Positions 33,521 to 43,639 of a stretch of DNA of 64,000 nucleotides are shown one piece after another. The stretch spans positions 62,001-126,000 of the forward strand of contig NZ_WNXX01000008.1 in assembly GCF_009733795.1 (NCBI RefSeq). The letters are read 5' to 3'. This stretch comes from Actinotalea caeni. GTDB taxonomy: Bacteria > Actinomycetota > Actinomycetes > Actinomycetales > Beutenbergiaceae. Numbering within the stretch: position 1 is the first letter of the stretch; each line of letters starts with the position of its first letter. The notes below the pieces were generated by a model, which did not search any database, was not told where the DNA came from, and was given only the letters and a program-made list of their open reading frames with translations. The position numbers were made by a program, and so were the translations under genes.

Positions 33521-34834
33521 ATGAGCAATCGGACAAGGATCGGGATCGCCGTCGCGGCGGCGCTGGCGCTGACGGCGTGCAGCAGCGGCAGCGGTGACGG
33601 CGGCTCGGAGGGCGGCGGCAGCGGTGAGGTCACCGTCTGGGCGCACCAGGGCCAGGAGTCGGAGGTGAACGCGCTGCAGGCCGCGGTCGACGCCTTCAAC
33701 GAGTCCCAGGAGGACTACACCGCGACCCTCCAGCTGGTCCCGGAGGCCGACTACACCAGCACGGTCACCACCACCTCGCCGGACGCGCTGCCCGACGTGC
33801 TCGAGTACGACGGCCCGATGATGGCCTCGCTCGTGTACGCCGGCAAGCTCGCGCCGCTCGGCGACCTCGTGGCACCCGAGACGGTCGAGAACCAGACCGA
33901 CTCGGTGCTCGCGCAGAACACCTACCCCGGCGACGGCGAGCTCTACGGCGTCTCGCAGTTCGACGCCTCGCTCGGCATCTACGGCAACGCCGCGCTGCTC
34001 GAGGCCGCCGGCGTCGAGTACCCGACCGGGCTCGACGACGCCTGGACCGTCGACGAGTTCGAGGCCGCCCTCGAGGCGCTCGCCGCGGTCGACGACGACG
34101 GCCAGGTGCTCGACATCAAGGAGAACTACGGCGCCGAGTGGCCGACCTACGGGTTCCTGCCCGTCGTGTGGTCGACCGGTCACGACATCCTCGTCGACAA
34201 CACCGCGGAAGGGAACATCAACCACCCGGACGTCGTGGCCGCCGTCGAGCGGTTCGCCGGCTGGCGCTCCTACATCGATCCCAACACCGACGACGCCGCG
34301 TTCGTCGACGGCCGGGTCGCGCTGAGCTGGGTCGGCCACTGGACCTACAACCCCTACGCCGAGGCGCTCGGTGACGACCTCGTCGTGCTGCCGCTGCCCG
34401 ACTTCGGCGCCGGCCCGAAGAGCGGTCAGGGCTCGTGGGCGTGGGGCGTCAACCCCGCCAGCGACAACGCCGAGGGCGCCGCAGCGTTCCTCGACTTCCT
34501 CGTCACCGACGAGCAGGTCGCGGCGATGACCGACGCCAACGCCGCTCCCCCGGCCACCACCACAGTGCTGGAGTCCAGCGAGCTCTACGGCGCCGACGGC
34601 CCGCTCGCGCTGTTCGCCGCCTCCCTGCAGGCCACCTGCGGCGAGGACGTCCCGAGCACGGGCTGCGTCGCGGTGCCGCGGCCGATCACCCCGGCCTACC
34701 CGTTGATCAGCCAGCAGTTCTCCGAGGCGTTCTTCGGCGCCTACGAGGGCGGCAACGCCCAGGAGCTGCTCGACTCCGCGGCGCGCACCATCGACCTGGA
34801 CTTCCAGGACAACGACGGCTACGGCCAGAACTGA
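33521..34834 (+). CDS. ABC sugar importer substrate-binding lipoprotein
   Basis: 437 aa. Lipoprotein signal with lipobox LTAC (Cys20) and a Ser/Gly linker, then a family-1 extracellular solute-binding fold: EVTVWAHQGQESEVNALQAA at the start, VLEYDGPMMASLVYAGKLAPL and SGQGSWAWGVNPAS at the hinge-side face. GGGAG precedes the ATG. It captures an oligosaccharide outside the membrane and hands it to the two permeases downstream. No ATPase gene is in the cluster; a shared MsiK-type ATPase elsewhere is likely. Confidence 0.93.
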   Translation: MSNRTRIGIAVAAALALTACSSGSGDGGSEGGGSGEVTVWAHQGQESEVNALQAAVDAFNESQEDYTATLQLVPEADYTSTVTTTSPDALPDVLEYDGPMMASLVYAGKLAPLGDLVAPETVENQTDSVLAQNTYPGDGELYGVSQFDASLGIYGNAALLEAAGVEYPTGLDDAWTVDEFEAALEALAAVDDDGQVLDIKENYGAEWPTYGFLPVVWSTGHDILVDNTAEGNINHPDVVAAVERFAGWRSYIDPNTDDAAFVDGRVALSWVGHWTYNPYAEALGDDLVVLPLPDFGAGPKSGQGSWAWGVNPASDNAEGAAAFLDFLVTDEQVAAMTDANAAPPATTTVLESSELYGADGPLALFAASLQATCGEDVPSTGCVAVPRPITPAYPLISQQFSEAFFGAYEGGNAQELLDSAARTIDLDFQDNDGYGQN

Positions 34835-34891
34835 TCACGGCGGCGGGCGGGGGCACCGCTCCCGCCCGCCGCACCCCGTGAGGAGGCACGC

Positions 34892-35821
34892 ATGAGCGCA
34901 GTGGCGACCCGCCGGTCCGGTGCCCGGCGACGCGAGACCCTGGCCGGCTGGACGATGATGGCGCCGGCCGCCGTCGGGCTGGTCCTGTTCGTGCTGGTGC
35001 CGTTCCTGCTGGCGGGCTGGCTGTCGACGCAGAACGTCCGCCTCGACACCCCGCAGCCGCCGTCGTGGTTCGGCTTCGAGCACTACCGGCGCATCCTGCT
35101 CGACCCCGACTTTCGCACCGACTTCTGGACCGGGCTGCGCAACAACCTGATCTTCGCGGCGGTCGTCGTGCCGCTGCAGACCTCGCTCGCGCTGGCGCTG
35201 GCGCTGCTCCTCAACAAGCCGCTGCGCGGCATGCCGGTGTTCCGGACCTTCTTCTTCATGCCGGTCGTGTTCCCGATGGCGCTCGTCGCCGTCGTGTGGA
35301 AGGTGATCTACACCCGCGGCGAGCTCGGGCTGCTGAACTCGGTGCTCGACACGATCTCGTTCGGGCTGATCCCGGCGCAGGACTGGCTGGGCAACCCCAG
35401 CACCGCGCTGCTCGCGATCATCGTCATGTCGATCTGGCAGGGCGCCGGGCTGCAGATGGTCATCATCCTCGCCGGGCTGCAGTCGATCCCGGCCGAGCTG
35501 TACGAGGCCGCCGCCCTGGACCGGGCGAACGCCTGGCAGCGGCTGCGCAACGTCACGCTGCCCGGCCTGCGCAACACCCTGATCTTCGTCGCGATGGTGA
35601 CGACGATCCTGTCGTTCCGGCTGTTCGACCAGGTCTACATCATGACCGGCGGCGGCCCCCAGGACGCGACCACCACCGTGATGTTCCAGGCCGTGACGAC
35701 GGCGTTCCAGACCAACAACGTCGGCCGCGCCTCGGCCATCACCGTCCTCTTCTTCCTCATCGTGCTGACGATCACCCTGATCCAGCGCCGCGTGCTGCGC
35801 GAGGAGCGTGAGATCGCATGA
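34892..35821 (+). CDS. ABC sugar importer permease (MalF/UgpA-like)
   Basis: 309 aa, GAGGAGG before the ATG. Six TM helices; the EAA loop that contacts the ATPase is ELYEAAALDRANAWQRLRNV (about 207-226). Forms a heterodimer with the next gene product, whose start overlaps its stop (ATGA). Confidence 0.93.
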   Translation: MSAVATRRSGARRRETLAGWTMMAPAAVGLVLFVLVPFLLAGWLSTQNVRLDTPQPPSWFGFEHYRRILLDPDFRTDFWTGLRNNLIFAAVVVPLQTSLALALALLLNKPLRGMPVFRTFFFMPVVFPMALVAVVWKVIYTRGELGLLNSVLDTISFGLIPAQDWLGNPSTALLAIIVMSIWQGAGLQMVIILAGLQSIPAELYEAAALDRANAWQRLRNVTLPGLRNTLIFVAMVTTILSFRLFDQVYIMTGGGPQDATTTVMFQAVTTAFQTNNVGRASAITVLFFLIVLTITLIQRRVLREEREIA

Positions 35822-36663
35822 CCACCCGTCGTTCCCGCCCGGCGCGCACCGCCGGCAGCTATCTCGTCCTCACCGTGCTGGCGCTGGTGTTCGTGGCGCC
35901 GATCGCGTACCTGGTCATCGGGTCGTTCAAGCCGTCGTCGGAGGTGATCGACGGCGTCGGCGGGTTCGTGCCGCGCGACCTCTCCCTCGACAACTACACC
36001 GGCATGCTCGGGCGCTTCGCCAGCCCCGCCACCGGCTACTTCGCCGACTTCTTCTTCACGTCGCTGCTGGTCACCGTGTGCGTCGTGGCGTTCGGCCTGC
36101 TCGTCAACTCGATGGCCGCCTACGCGCTGGCGCGGCTGCAGTGGGTGGGCCGCAACGCCGTCATGCTCGGCGTCGTCGCGCTGACGATCCTGCCGTTCGA
36201 GGCGATCGCGGTGCCGCTGTTCTACGCGCTCAACGACCACCGGAACACCTACTACATCCAGATCCTGCCGTTCGTCGCGAGCGCGTTCTCGATCTACCTC
36301 TTCTACTCGTTCTTCATCGGGCTGCCGAAGGAGACCGAGGAGGCGGCCCGGCTCGACGGCGCGGGCGTGTGGCGCACGTACCTGCAGATCATCGTGCCGA
36401 TGTCGAAGCCGGTGTTCGCGACGGTCGCGATCCTGTCCTTCCTCACCACCTGGGGCTCGTTCCTGTGGCCGGTGATGATGATCGACCAGCCGCAGAAGCG
36501 GCCGCTGCCGCTCGCTATCGCGGTGTTCCAGGGCCAGCCGCCCTACGACTGGGGGCAGATCTTCGCCTTCGGCGTGCTGATGGTGCTGCCGGTGCTGGTC
36601 GTGTTCCTGCTGTTCCAGCGCTGGTTCGTCCAGAGCCTGGCCTCCTCGGGCCTCAAGGGCTGA
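35818..36663 (+). CDS. ABC sugar importer permease (MalG/UgpE-like)
   Basis: 281 aa. Six TM helices with the EAA loop ETEEAARLDGAGVWRTYLQI (about 175-194). Starts inside the stop of the MalF-like gene, so the two are made in equal amounts. Followed after 47 bp by the intracellular glycosidase. Confidence 0.93.
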   Translation: MTTRRSRPARTAGSYLVLTVLALVFVAPIAYLVIGSFKPSSEVIDGVGGFVPRDLSLDNYTGMLGRFASPATGYFADFFFTSLLVTVCVVAFGLLVNSMAAYALARLQWVGRNAVMLGVVALTILPFEAIAVPLFYALNDHRNTYYIQILPFVASAFSIYLFYSFFIGLPKETEEAARLDGAGVWRTYLQIIVPMSKPVFATVAILSFLTTWGSFLWPVMMIDQPQKRPLPLAIAVFQGQPPYDWGQIFAFGVLMVLPVLVVFLLFQRWFVQSLASSGLKG

Positions 36664-36710
36664 CGCCCGCCCCTGCCCGAGCCCGTCCGACGAGAGAGAT
36701 CGACTGCTGC

Positions 36711-37670
36711 ATGCCTCTTGCGCTGCCCGACCGCTGGGTCTGGGACTTCTGGTTCGCCCACGACGGCGACGACGTGCACGTGTTCTACCTGCAGGCGCCG
36801 CGCGCGCTCGGCGACCCCGACCGGCGGCACCACAACGCCACGATCGGGCACGCCGTCAGCCGGGACCTGCGGAGCTGGGAGGTGCTGCCGGACGCGCTCG
36901 GACCCGGTGACGGCGAGGAGTTCGACTCGCTGGCCACGTGGACGGGCAGCGTCATGCGTCACGACGGCGTGTGGCACATGTTCTACACGGGCGTCTCGAC
37001 GGCGGAGGGCGGCGCGGTGCAGCGCGTCGGGCTGGCCACCTCCCCCGACCTGCTGACCTGGACGAAGCAAGGGTTGCTGCTGGAGGCCGACGACCGCTGG
37101 TACGAGCGGCTGCACCCGGGGGTGCGCGAGGAGGCGTGGCGCGACCCGTGGGTCTGGCACGAGCCGACCGACGGCCGCTTCCACATGCTGCTGACGGCGC
37201 GCGCGAACCACGGCCCGCTCGACGGCCGCGGTGTCATCGGGCACGCCGTCTCCGACGACCTGCGCACCTGGGAGGCGACGCCGCCGGTGTCGGAGCCGCG
37301 CGAGTTCTTCCACCTCGAGGTGCCGCAGCTGGTGCACCTGGGCGGCGCGTGGCGGGTGGCGTTCTGCCTGACGGCGGCCGAGCACAGCGCGGTCCGGCGC
37401 GCGCGGCCGGGGTTCGTGGCCGAGGGCGGCACGCACGTGCTCACCGGGGACGGGCCGCTGGGTCCGTTCCGGCTGGAGAGCGACCGGTTCCTGCTGGGCG
37501 ACCCCGACGCGAGCCTGTACGCGGGGCGGTTCGTAGAGCACCGCGGGTGCTGGTACCTGATGGCGTGGGAGCACGTGGACGCCGACGGCGGCTTCGGCGG
37601 TCGGATCCTCGACCCGATGCCGGTGGGCGTCGCCGAGGACGGCAGCATCACGGTGACCCGGCCGTCCTAG
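36711..37670 (+). CDS. Glycoside hydrolase, clan GH-J/GH43-like five-bladed propeller
   Basis: 319 aa with no signal peptide. The three acidic residues of the fold are placed as in GH32/68: Asp12 in WVWDFWFA, Asp145 in EAWRDPWVW (the RDP motif) and Glu203 in FHLEVPQ. Blades carry repeated W-x-M-F-Y-T-G and ATS-x-D-L-x-T-W strands. It probably hydrolyses the imported oligosaccharide (fructan, arabinan or related) in the cytoplasm. The broken gene at 32549 belongs to the same fold, so the locus once had two such enzymes. Confidence 0.85.
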   Translation: MPLALPDRWVWDFWFAHDGDDVHVFYLQAPRALGDPDRRHHNATIGHAVSRDLRSWEVLPDALGPGDGEEFDSLATWTGSVMRHDGVWHMFYTGVSTAEGGAVQRVGLATSPDLLTWTKQGLLLEADDRWYERLHPGVREEAWRDPWVWHEPTDGRFHMLLTARANHGPLDGRGVIGHAVSDDLRTWEATPPVSEPREFFHLEVPQLVHLGGAWRVAFCLTAAEHSAVRRARPGFVAEGGTHVLTGDGPLGPFRLESDRFLLGDPDASLYAGRFVEHRGCWYLMAWEHVDADGGFGGRILDPMPVGVAEDGSITVTRPS

Positions 37671-37703
37671 AGTGTGGCCGGGATCAGCCGAGGAGGGCCG
37701 TCA

Positions 37704-38723
37704 GTGACGAGGAGACCCCGGATCCGCGACGTCGCCGAGCTCGCGGGTGTGGCGCCGTCGACCGTGTCGGTGGTCCTCAACGACACCGCGGGTGCGCGGG
37801 TGGCCGACGACACGCGCGAACGGGTGCGGGCGGCCGCCGAGCAGCTCGGGTACGCGCCGAACTCGCTCGCGCGGGGGCTGCGCACGCAGCGGTCGAGCAC
37901 GCTCGCGTTCATCAGCGACGTCATCGCGACCACGCCGTACGCGGGGCAGCTGATCCAGGGCGCGCAGGAGGCGGCCTGGGGGGCCGGCTACCTGCTGATG
38001 CTCGTCAACACCGGCGGTGACACCGCGCTCGAGGAGCACGCGGTGCGGGCGCTGCGCCAGCAGCAGGTCGCCGGTGCGCTGTACGCGACGATGTACCACC
38101 GCGTGGTGTCGCTGCCGCCGGTGCTCGACGGGCTGCCGACGGTGCTGCTGGACTCCCGGCCCGCGGACGGCGAGACGACCTTCGTGGTGCCCGACGAGCA
38201 GCAGGGTGCGGAGACCGCCGTCGAGGAGCTGGTGGCGCAGGGGCACCGGCGGATCGGGTTCGTGCGCGACCGCAACGACGGCCCCGCCGTCGACCGCCGG
38301 CTGCGCGGCTACCAGGAGGTGCTCGCGCGGCACGGGCTGGCGGCCGACCCGGCGCTGGTCGTGCGTGAGGAGTCCGGCTCGGCCGGCGGCGAGCGCGCGG
38401 CGGGCGTGCTGCTCGACTCCGCGGAGCCGCCGACGGCGATCTTCGCGTTCAACGACCAGATGGCGATCGGCGTCTACCGCGCCGCCGCGGCACGCGGCGT
38501 GCGGATCCCCGACGACCTCTCGGTCATCGGCTTCGACGACCTCTATGTGGTGTCGGCCGAGCTGACACCGGGGCTGACGACCATGGCGCTCCCCCACCGT
38601 GAGATGGGCCGCGTCGCCGCACGCGCCCTCCTCGCCGAGCTCGACGGCGCCGACCCGGTCGGTGAGCAGCTCGTCGCGTGCCCGGTGGTGCGGCGGGGGT
38701 CGGTGGGGCCGGCGCCGCGGTAG
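37704..38723 (+). CDS. LacI-family regulator of the sugar ABC cluster
   Basis: 339 aa from GTG at 37704, chosen for AGGAGG 8 nt upstream; a start at 37674 would overlap the hydrolase end. HTH RDVAELAGVAPSTVSVVLND with hinge helix QLGYAPNSLARGLR, then a periplasmic-binding-like effector domain to FDDLYVVSAELTPGLTTM. Last gene of the operon; its site is most likely the tandem AATCGATT at 33455. Confidence 0.94.
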   Translation: MTRRPRIRDVAELAGVAPSTVSVVLNDTAGARVADDTRERVRAAAEQLGYAPNSLARGLRTQRSSTLAFISDVIATTPYAGQLIQGAQEAAWGAGYLLMLVNTGGDTALEEHAVRALRQQQVAGALYATMYHRVVSLPPVLDGLPTVLLDSRPADGETTFVVPDEQQGAETAVEELVAQGHRRIGFVRDRNDGPAVDRRLRGYQEVLARHGLAADPALVVREESGSAGGERAAGVLLDSAEPPTAIFAFNDQMAIGVYRAAAARGVRIPDDLSVIGFDDLYVVSAELTPGLTTMALPHREMGRVAARALLAELDGADPVGEQLVACPVVRRGSVGPAPR

Positions 38724-38812
38724 CGCGGCCGCACGGCTCGCGGGCTCGACGGCTGTGCCGTGCCGACCCATGGCAGGAACGCGATCCGTGAGAAGAGGAT
38801 CCGAAAGGAAGA

Positions 38813-38847
38813 GAAAGAGAAAAGAACGCCGTCGTTCTTGCTCTTTC
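38813..38847. repeat. A+T-rich hairpin between lacI-type gene and rox
   Basis: AAGAACG (38822-38828) and CGTTCTT (38833-38839) pair around CCGT; GAAAGAG (38813-38819) and CTCTTTC (38841-38847) extend the stem past a small bulge. The 70 nt at 38791-38860 are about 41% G+C, far below the surroundings. It may end the lacI-type transcript or insulate the rox promoter. Confidence 0.6.
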
Positions 38848-38867
38848 AGAATATATATCGACCCCCC

Positions 38868-38880
38868 TCTTGCCGCAAGA
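38868..38880. promoter_or_regulatory. Probable rifamycin-associated element (RAE) upstream of rox
   Basis: TCTTGCCGCAAGA is a 13-bp palindrome with an odd centre, 54 bp before the rox ATG. Its inverse carries CTTGCGGCAAG, the core I recall for the RAE inverted repeat found upstream of rifamycin-inactivating genes in actinobacteria. TTGCCG within it could be a -35, with CAGAAT at 38895-38900 as -10. Confidence 0.75.
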
Positions 38881-38931
38881 CCCATTTCCCGGTCCAGAAT
38901 GTCCGGAACTTATACGTGGAAATGGGAGTGA

Positions 38932-40359
<1,428 letters not shown>

Positions 40360-40452
40360 CCGGGGCCCGCGGCGTCGCGGCATCCGAGGCATCCGAGGCC
40401 TGGTCGGTGAGGGCGGGTCCGTGGTGGCGGCAGGCTGGCTAGGGTGGCGCGC

Positions 40453-41463
40453 ATGGCAGCGTTGCGGATCCTGTTCATCGGCGGCAACGGCACGATCAGC
40501 GCGGCGTCGAGCCGCCTGGCGATCGAGCGGGGTCACGACCTGACGCTGCTGAACCGGGGCGTCTCGGCGTCGTCGGACGCCCCGGACGCCCGGCCCCCGA
40601 TCGTGGGGGCGCGGAGCCTGGTCGGCGACGCGGGCGACCCCGACTCGATCCGGGCGGCGGTGGCGGGCCAGGAGTGGGACGTCGTCGTGAACTTCCGGTC
40701 GTTCTCGCCCGAGCAGGCGGCGGCCGACGTCGAGATCTTCGACGGCGCGGTGGGCCAGTACGTGTACATCTCCTCGGCGTCGGCATACGCGAAGCCGGTG
40801 GAGCGGCTGCCGATCACGGAGTCGACGCCACTGAAGAACCCGCACTGGGAGTACTCGCGGAACAAGATCGCGAGCGAGGAGCTGCTGGTGCGGGCGTGGC
40901 GGGAACGGGACTTCCCGGTGACGATCGTGCGGCCGAGCCACACCTACGACGAGCGCAGCATCCCGATCCCGGGCGGCTGGACGGCGGTGGACCGGATGCG
41001 CCGCGGACTCCCGGTGCCGGTGCTCGGCGACGGCACGTCGCTGTGGACGCTGACCCACACCCGCGACTTCGCGGTGGCGTTCGTGGGCCTGCTCGGCGAC
41101 CGCCGTGCGGTGGGCGACACCTTCCACATCACCTCCGACGAGGTGCTCACCTGGGCGCAGATCACCCGCATCCTCGCCCGGGCCGCCGGCGCCCCGGAGC
41201 CGACGCTCGTCCCGCTCCCTGGGTGGGTCATCGGCACCGAGCTGCCCCACGAGCGCGACGGCCTCGTGGGCGACAAGGTCCACTCGGTCGTCTTCGACAA
41301 CAGCAAGATCAAGGCGCTGGTGCCGGAGTACACCGCGACCACCCGCTACTGGCAGGGCGCCGCCGAGGTGATCGCCTGGTACGACGCCGACGAGCGGCGG
41401 AAGGTCGTGGACCCCGATGTCGACGCCGCGCTCGGGCGGCTGGTGGCTCGGTTCGGGTCGTAG
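40453..41463 (+). CDS. NAD-dependent epimerase/reductase-like SDR
   Basis: 336 aa. Rossmann start LRILFIGGNGTISAASSRLA with GxxGxxS rather than GxxGxxG, and YVYISSASAYAK plus the EYSRNKIASEELL segment with the catalytic Tyr-x-x-x-Lys (YSRNK). Extended SDR of the NDP-sugar epimerase group; substrate unknown. AGGGTGG lies 8 nt before the ATG. It follows rox by 93 bp but has no known link to rifamycin. Confidence 0.88.
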   Translation: MAALRILFIGGNGTISAASSRLAIERGHDLTLLNRGVSASSDAPDARPPIVGARSLVGDAGDPDSIRAAVAGQEWDVVVNFRSFSPEQAAADVEIFDGAVGQYVYISSASAYAKPVERLPITESTPLKNPHWEYSRNKIASEELLVRAWRERDFPVTIVRPSHTYDERSIPIPGGWTAVDRMRRGLPVPVLGDGTSLWTLTHTRDFAVAFVGLLGDRRAVGDTFHITSDEVLTWAQITRILARAAGAPEPTLVPLPGWVIGTELPHERDGLVGDKVHSVVFDNSKIKALVPEYTATTRYWQGAAEVIAWYDADERRKVVDPDVDAALGRLVARFGS

Positions 41464-41497
41464 CAGCTGCCGGCAGCGCCGTCGCCGGCAGGACCGG

Positions 41498-42301
41498 TCA
41501 GGAGCGGAGCTCCGCCACGACCCGATCGGGGCGCAGGGGCGGCGCGAACGGGAGCGCCAGCGCCGCCGCAGCCGCGGCGGAGTGCACTCCCAGCCGCTCT
41601 CGGACGTGCTCCATGTGCTTGCGGACCGTCGCGGGCGAGATGAACAGGACGTCGGCGACCTCGGCGTGGGTCAGGCCGCCGCCGACGAGCACCAGGACCT
41701 CCCACTCCCGTGAGGAGAGCCGCGGCGCAGCGCCTCGTCGTCGTTCGGCGTCGAGCCACAGCTCGTGCACGTAGGGGCGCATCAGCGAGACGACCTGCCG
41801 GTCGCGCTCGGCGAACGGCGCGTCGTCGGTGCGGACGAAGATGATCCGGCGCGCGTGCCGGGGTTCCGCGGGCAGGGAGAGCATCAGCTCGTGCCGGACG
41901 TCGGTATGCACCTCGCGCAGCGTCGGGTCGGCGAGCTGCTCGCGCCTCGTGGGCAGGAAGTCCGTCAGCATGATCACGGTGCGGAGATCGCCGCTGCGCT
42001 GCGGCCACGAGCACGGCGCCTGCCAGAAGAGGTCCCAGAACGGCTCCGACTCCTCCTCGGTGGGAAGCGTGTCGCGGTCTGGCCCGGAGCGGGTCAGTGC
42101 GTCGTCGACCCCCTGGATCGCGAGCGTGGACCGGCCGGCGACGTCGTGGTGCTGGTAGCTGATCGAGTCGGAGGGGATCAGCTGCGCGAGTCCCTCGAGG
42201 AGTGCCCACGGCATCCCCGCGCCGGGGTCGTCGTGATGGGCGTCGGCGATCACCCGCATCATCTGGTCCGCGTCGCCCTCGCGGAGCTGGCTGCCGTTCA
42301 C
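41498..42301 (-). CDS. LuxR-family transcriptional regulator (single HTH)
   Basis: 267 aa from GTG at 42301 (GGGAG 5 nt upstream); longer frames to 42472 lack a site. The N-terminal about 190 residues are an unassigned GAF-like sensor; the C-terminal LuxR HTH (about 205-260) reads LSSREWEVLVLVGGGLTHAE and ISPATVRKHMEHVRERLGV. No receiver domain, so it senses a small molecule or works alone. Convergent with the SDR gene (34 bp). Confidence 0.88.
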   Translation of the reverse strand: MNGSQLREGDADQMMRVIADAHHDDPGAGMPWALLEGLAQLIPSDSISYQHHDVAGRSTLAIQGVDDALTRSGPDRDTLPTEEESEPFWDLFWQAPCSWPQRSGDLRTVIMLTDFLPTRREQLADPTLREVHTDVRHELMLSLPAEPRHARRIIFVRTDDAPFAERDRQVVSLMRPYVHELWLDAERRRGAAPRLSSREWEVLVLVGGGLTHAEVADVLFISPATVRKHMEHVRERLGVHSAAAAAALALPFAPPLRPDRVVAELRS

Positions 42302-42335
42302 GATCGCTCCCGTCGCCTGCGATCCCTTGACGGTA

Positions 42336-42347
42336 GACCCGCGGGTC
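42336..42347. promoter_or_regulatory. Perfect 12-bp palindrome upstream of LuxR gene
   Basis: GACCCGCGGGTC, 35 bp upstream of the LuxR start codon and 119 bp before the small lipoprotein gene, in the divergent region. Could be an autoregulatory site; G+C-only symmetry lowers its weight. Confidence 0.4.
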
Positions 42348-42465
42348 CCCGAGCGGAATACGCACCGATGCGAATGGTCGACGTCGTGGGTGCCGCCGCA
42401 CAGTCGTGAGCACGGCTCGCCGATCCGCGCGAGACCGAAGATCGCTATCCAGGAGGGGAGCTCCG

Positions 42466-42672
42466 ATGGCACTCACCCCCACGCCCGCAGCACGCACCGG
42501 CGGCATGCGCGTCGGCTTCGTCGCCGAGCTCGTCCTCGCCCTCGCGCTCGCGCTCTCTGGGTGCTCAGCGCCGCCGTCCTTCGGAGGTGGCACCGAGGGC
42601 GAGACGCGCACGGTGGTGTGCGACGGGCCGCTCCACGTCGCCTCGACCGGGTCCGGTATCACGCGCGTGTAG
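42466..42672 (+). CDS. Small lipoprotein, probably a truncated remnant
   Basis: 68 aa with AGGAGGGGAG before the ATG. A lipoprotein signal with LSGC (Cys33) is followed by only 35 residues, FGGGTEGETRTVVCDGPLHV at the core, then a stop in the middle of a run that looks like the start of a folded domain. I do not recognise it. A good Shine-Dalgarno and signal peptide with almost no mature protein suggests a truncated gene, or a genuine tiny lipoprotein. Confidence 0.55.
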   Translation: MALTPTPAARTGGMRVGFVAELVLALALALSGCSAPPSFGGGTEGETRTVVCDGPLHVASTGSGITRV

Positions 42673-42802
42673 GTGCCGGCGACCTCGCCGGCAGGTACGG
42701 GATGCGCAGCCGCGCACCACGCTCCACGCCTCCCGCCACCCTGAGGTCACTCGCCACGCGGGCGCGGGAAACGAAGGGGGTCAGGATCGACTCATGCGCC
42801 GA

Positions 42803-43639
42803 CTACTCCACGTGAGTCCTGGGGTCCGGGCCGAGCCAGATCCCCACGTCGAGGACCTCGAACGAGGTCATCTCCGAATCAGTGAGCTCGAAGTCGGTGA
42901 TCGCGGCATTCTCAGCGATCCGGCTGGGCGTGGCTGACTTCGGTACGGGCAGGACACCGCGCTGGACGTGCCACCGCAGCACCACCTGGCCCGGGGTACG
43001 CCCGGTCCGGCGAGCGGCGGCGAGCACTGCCTCGTGCTCGAGCACGTCCCCGCCCTTGGCCAGCGGGCTCCACGCCTGGGTACGGATGCCGGTCGAGGCG
43101 TGGAAGGCGACCTCCTCGCGCCGCCAGTTCTGCAGGTGGCACTCGATCTGGTTGAGCGCAGGCCACTCGCCGGTCTCCTCGTACAGGCGCTGCAGGTGCT
43201 CCGGAAGGAAGTTCGACACACCGATCGTGCTCACGAGGCCTTCGTCACGAAGGGTTTGCAGCGCACGCCAGGTGTCGACGTATCTGTCGACCGTTGGTAG
43301 CGGCCAGTGGATCAGCAGCACATCGAGATGCTGGCGCTGCAGCCGTTCCATGCTCTCGTGCGCGGCACGGATCGTGGAGTCATAGCCATGCGCCGGGCCG
43401 CGGATCTTGGTCGAGACCATCACCTCGTCCGCCTCGGGCAGCGCTTGAATCGCCTCGCCCACGCTGATCTCGTTGCGGTAGCTGGCCGCGGTGTCCACCA
43501 GCCGGTACCCGGCGGCAACGGCGGCCGCGATCGCCGGGCGCACCTCGTCCGGGCGCAGCTGCGACGTCCCGAACGAGGTCATGGGCACCTGCGTGCCGGA
43601 GGACAGGGTCACCATCGGGTGTCGGACCATACTGCTCAT
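42803..43639 (-). CDS. Aldo/keto reductase
   Basis: 278 aa from ATG 43639, which overlaps the permease stop (ATGA). NADPH-dependent carbonyl reductase of the 2,5-diketo-gluconate reductase group. The tetrad is intact: Asp49, Tyr54 (DTAASYRNE), Lys78 (STKIRG) and His111 (LLIHWPLP). The C-terminal VPKSATPSRIAENAAI binds the cofactor phosphate. Last gene of the GntR-led operon, so the substrate is probably a uronate-derived keto sugar. Confidence 0.93.
   Translation of the reverse strand: MSSMVRHPMVTLSSGTQVPMTSFGTSQLRPDEVRPAIAAAVAAGYRLVDTAASYRNEISVGEAIQALPEADEVMVSTKIRGPAHGYDSTIRAAHESMERLQRQHLDVLLIHWPLPTVDRYVDTWRALQTLRDEGLVSTIGVSNFLPEHLQRLYEETGEWPALNQIECHLQNWRREEVAFHASTGIRTQAWSPLAKGGDVLEHEAVLAAARRTGRTPGQVVLRWHVQRGVLPVPKSATPSRIAENAAITDFELTDSEMTSFEVLDVGIWLGPDPRTHVE

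Noticed and set aside
38770-38931. 53-codon upstream reading frame before rox (very basic peptide)
   Set aside because: It lies largely upstream of the RAE and the likely promoter, has no ribosome site and no recognisable similarity.
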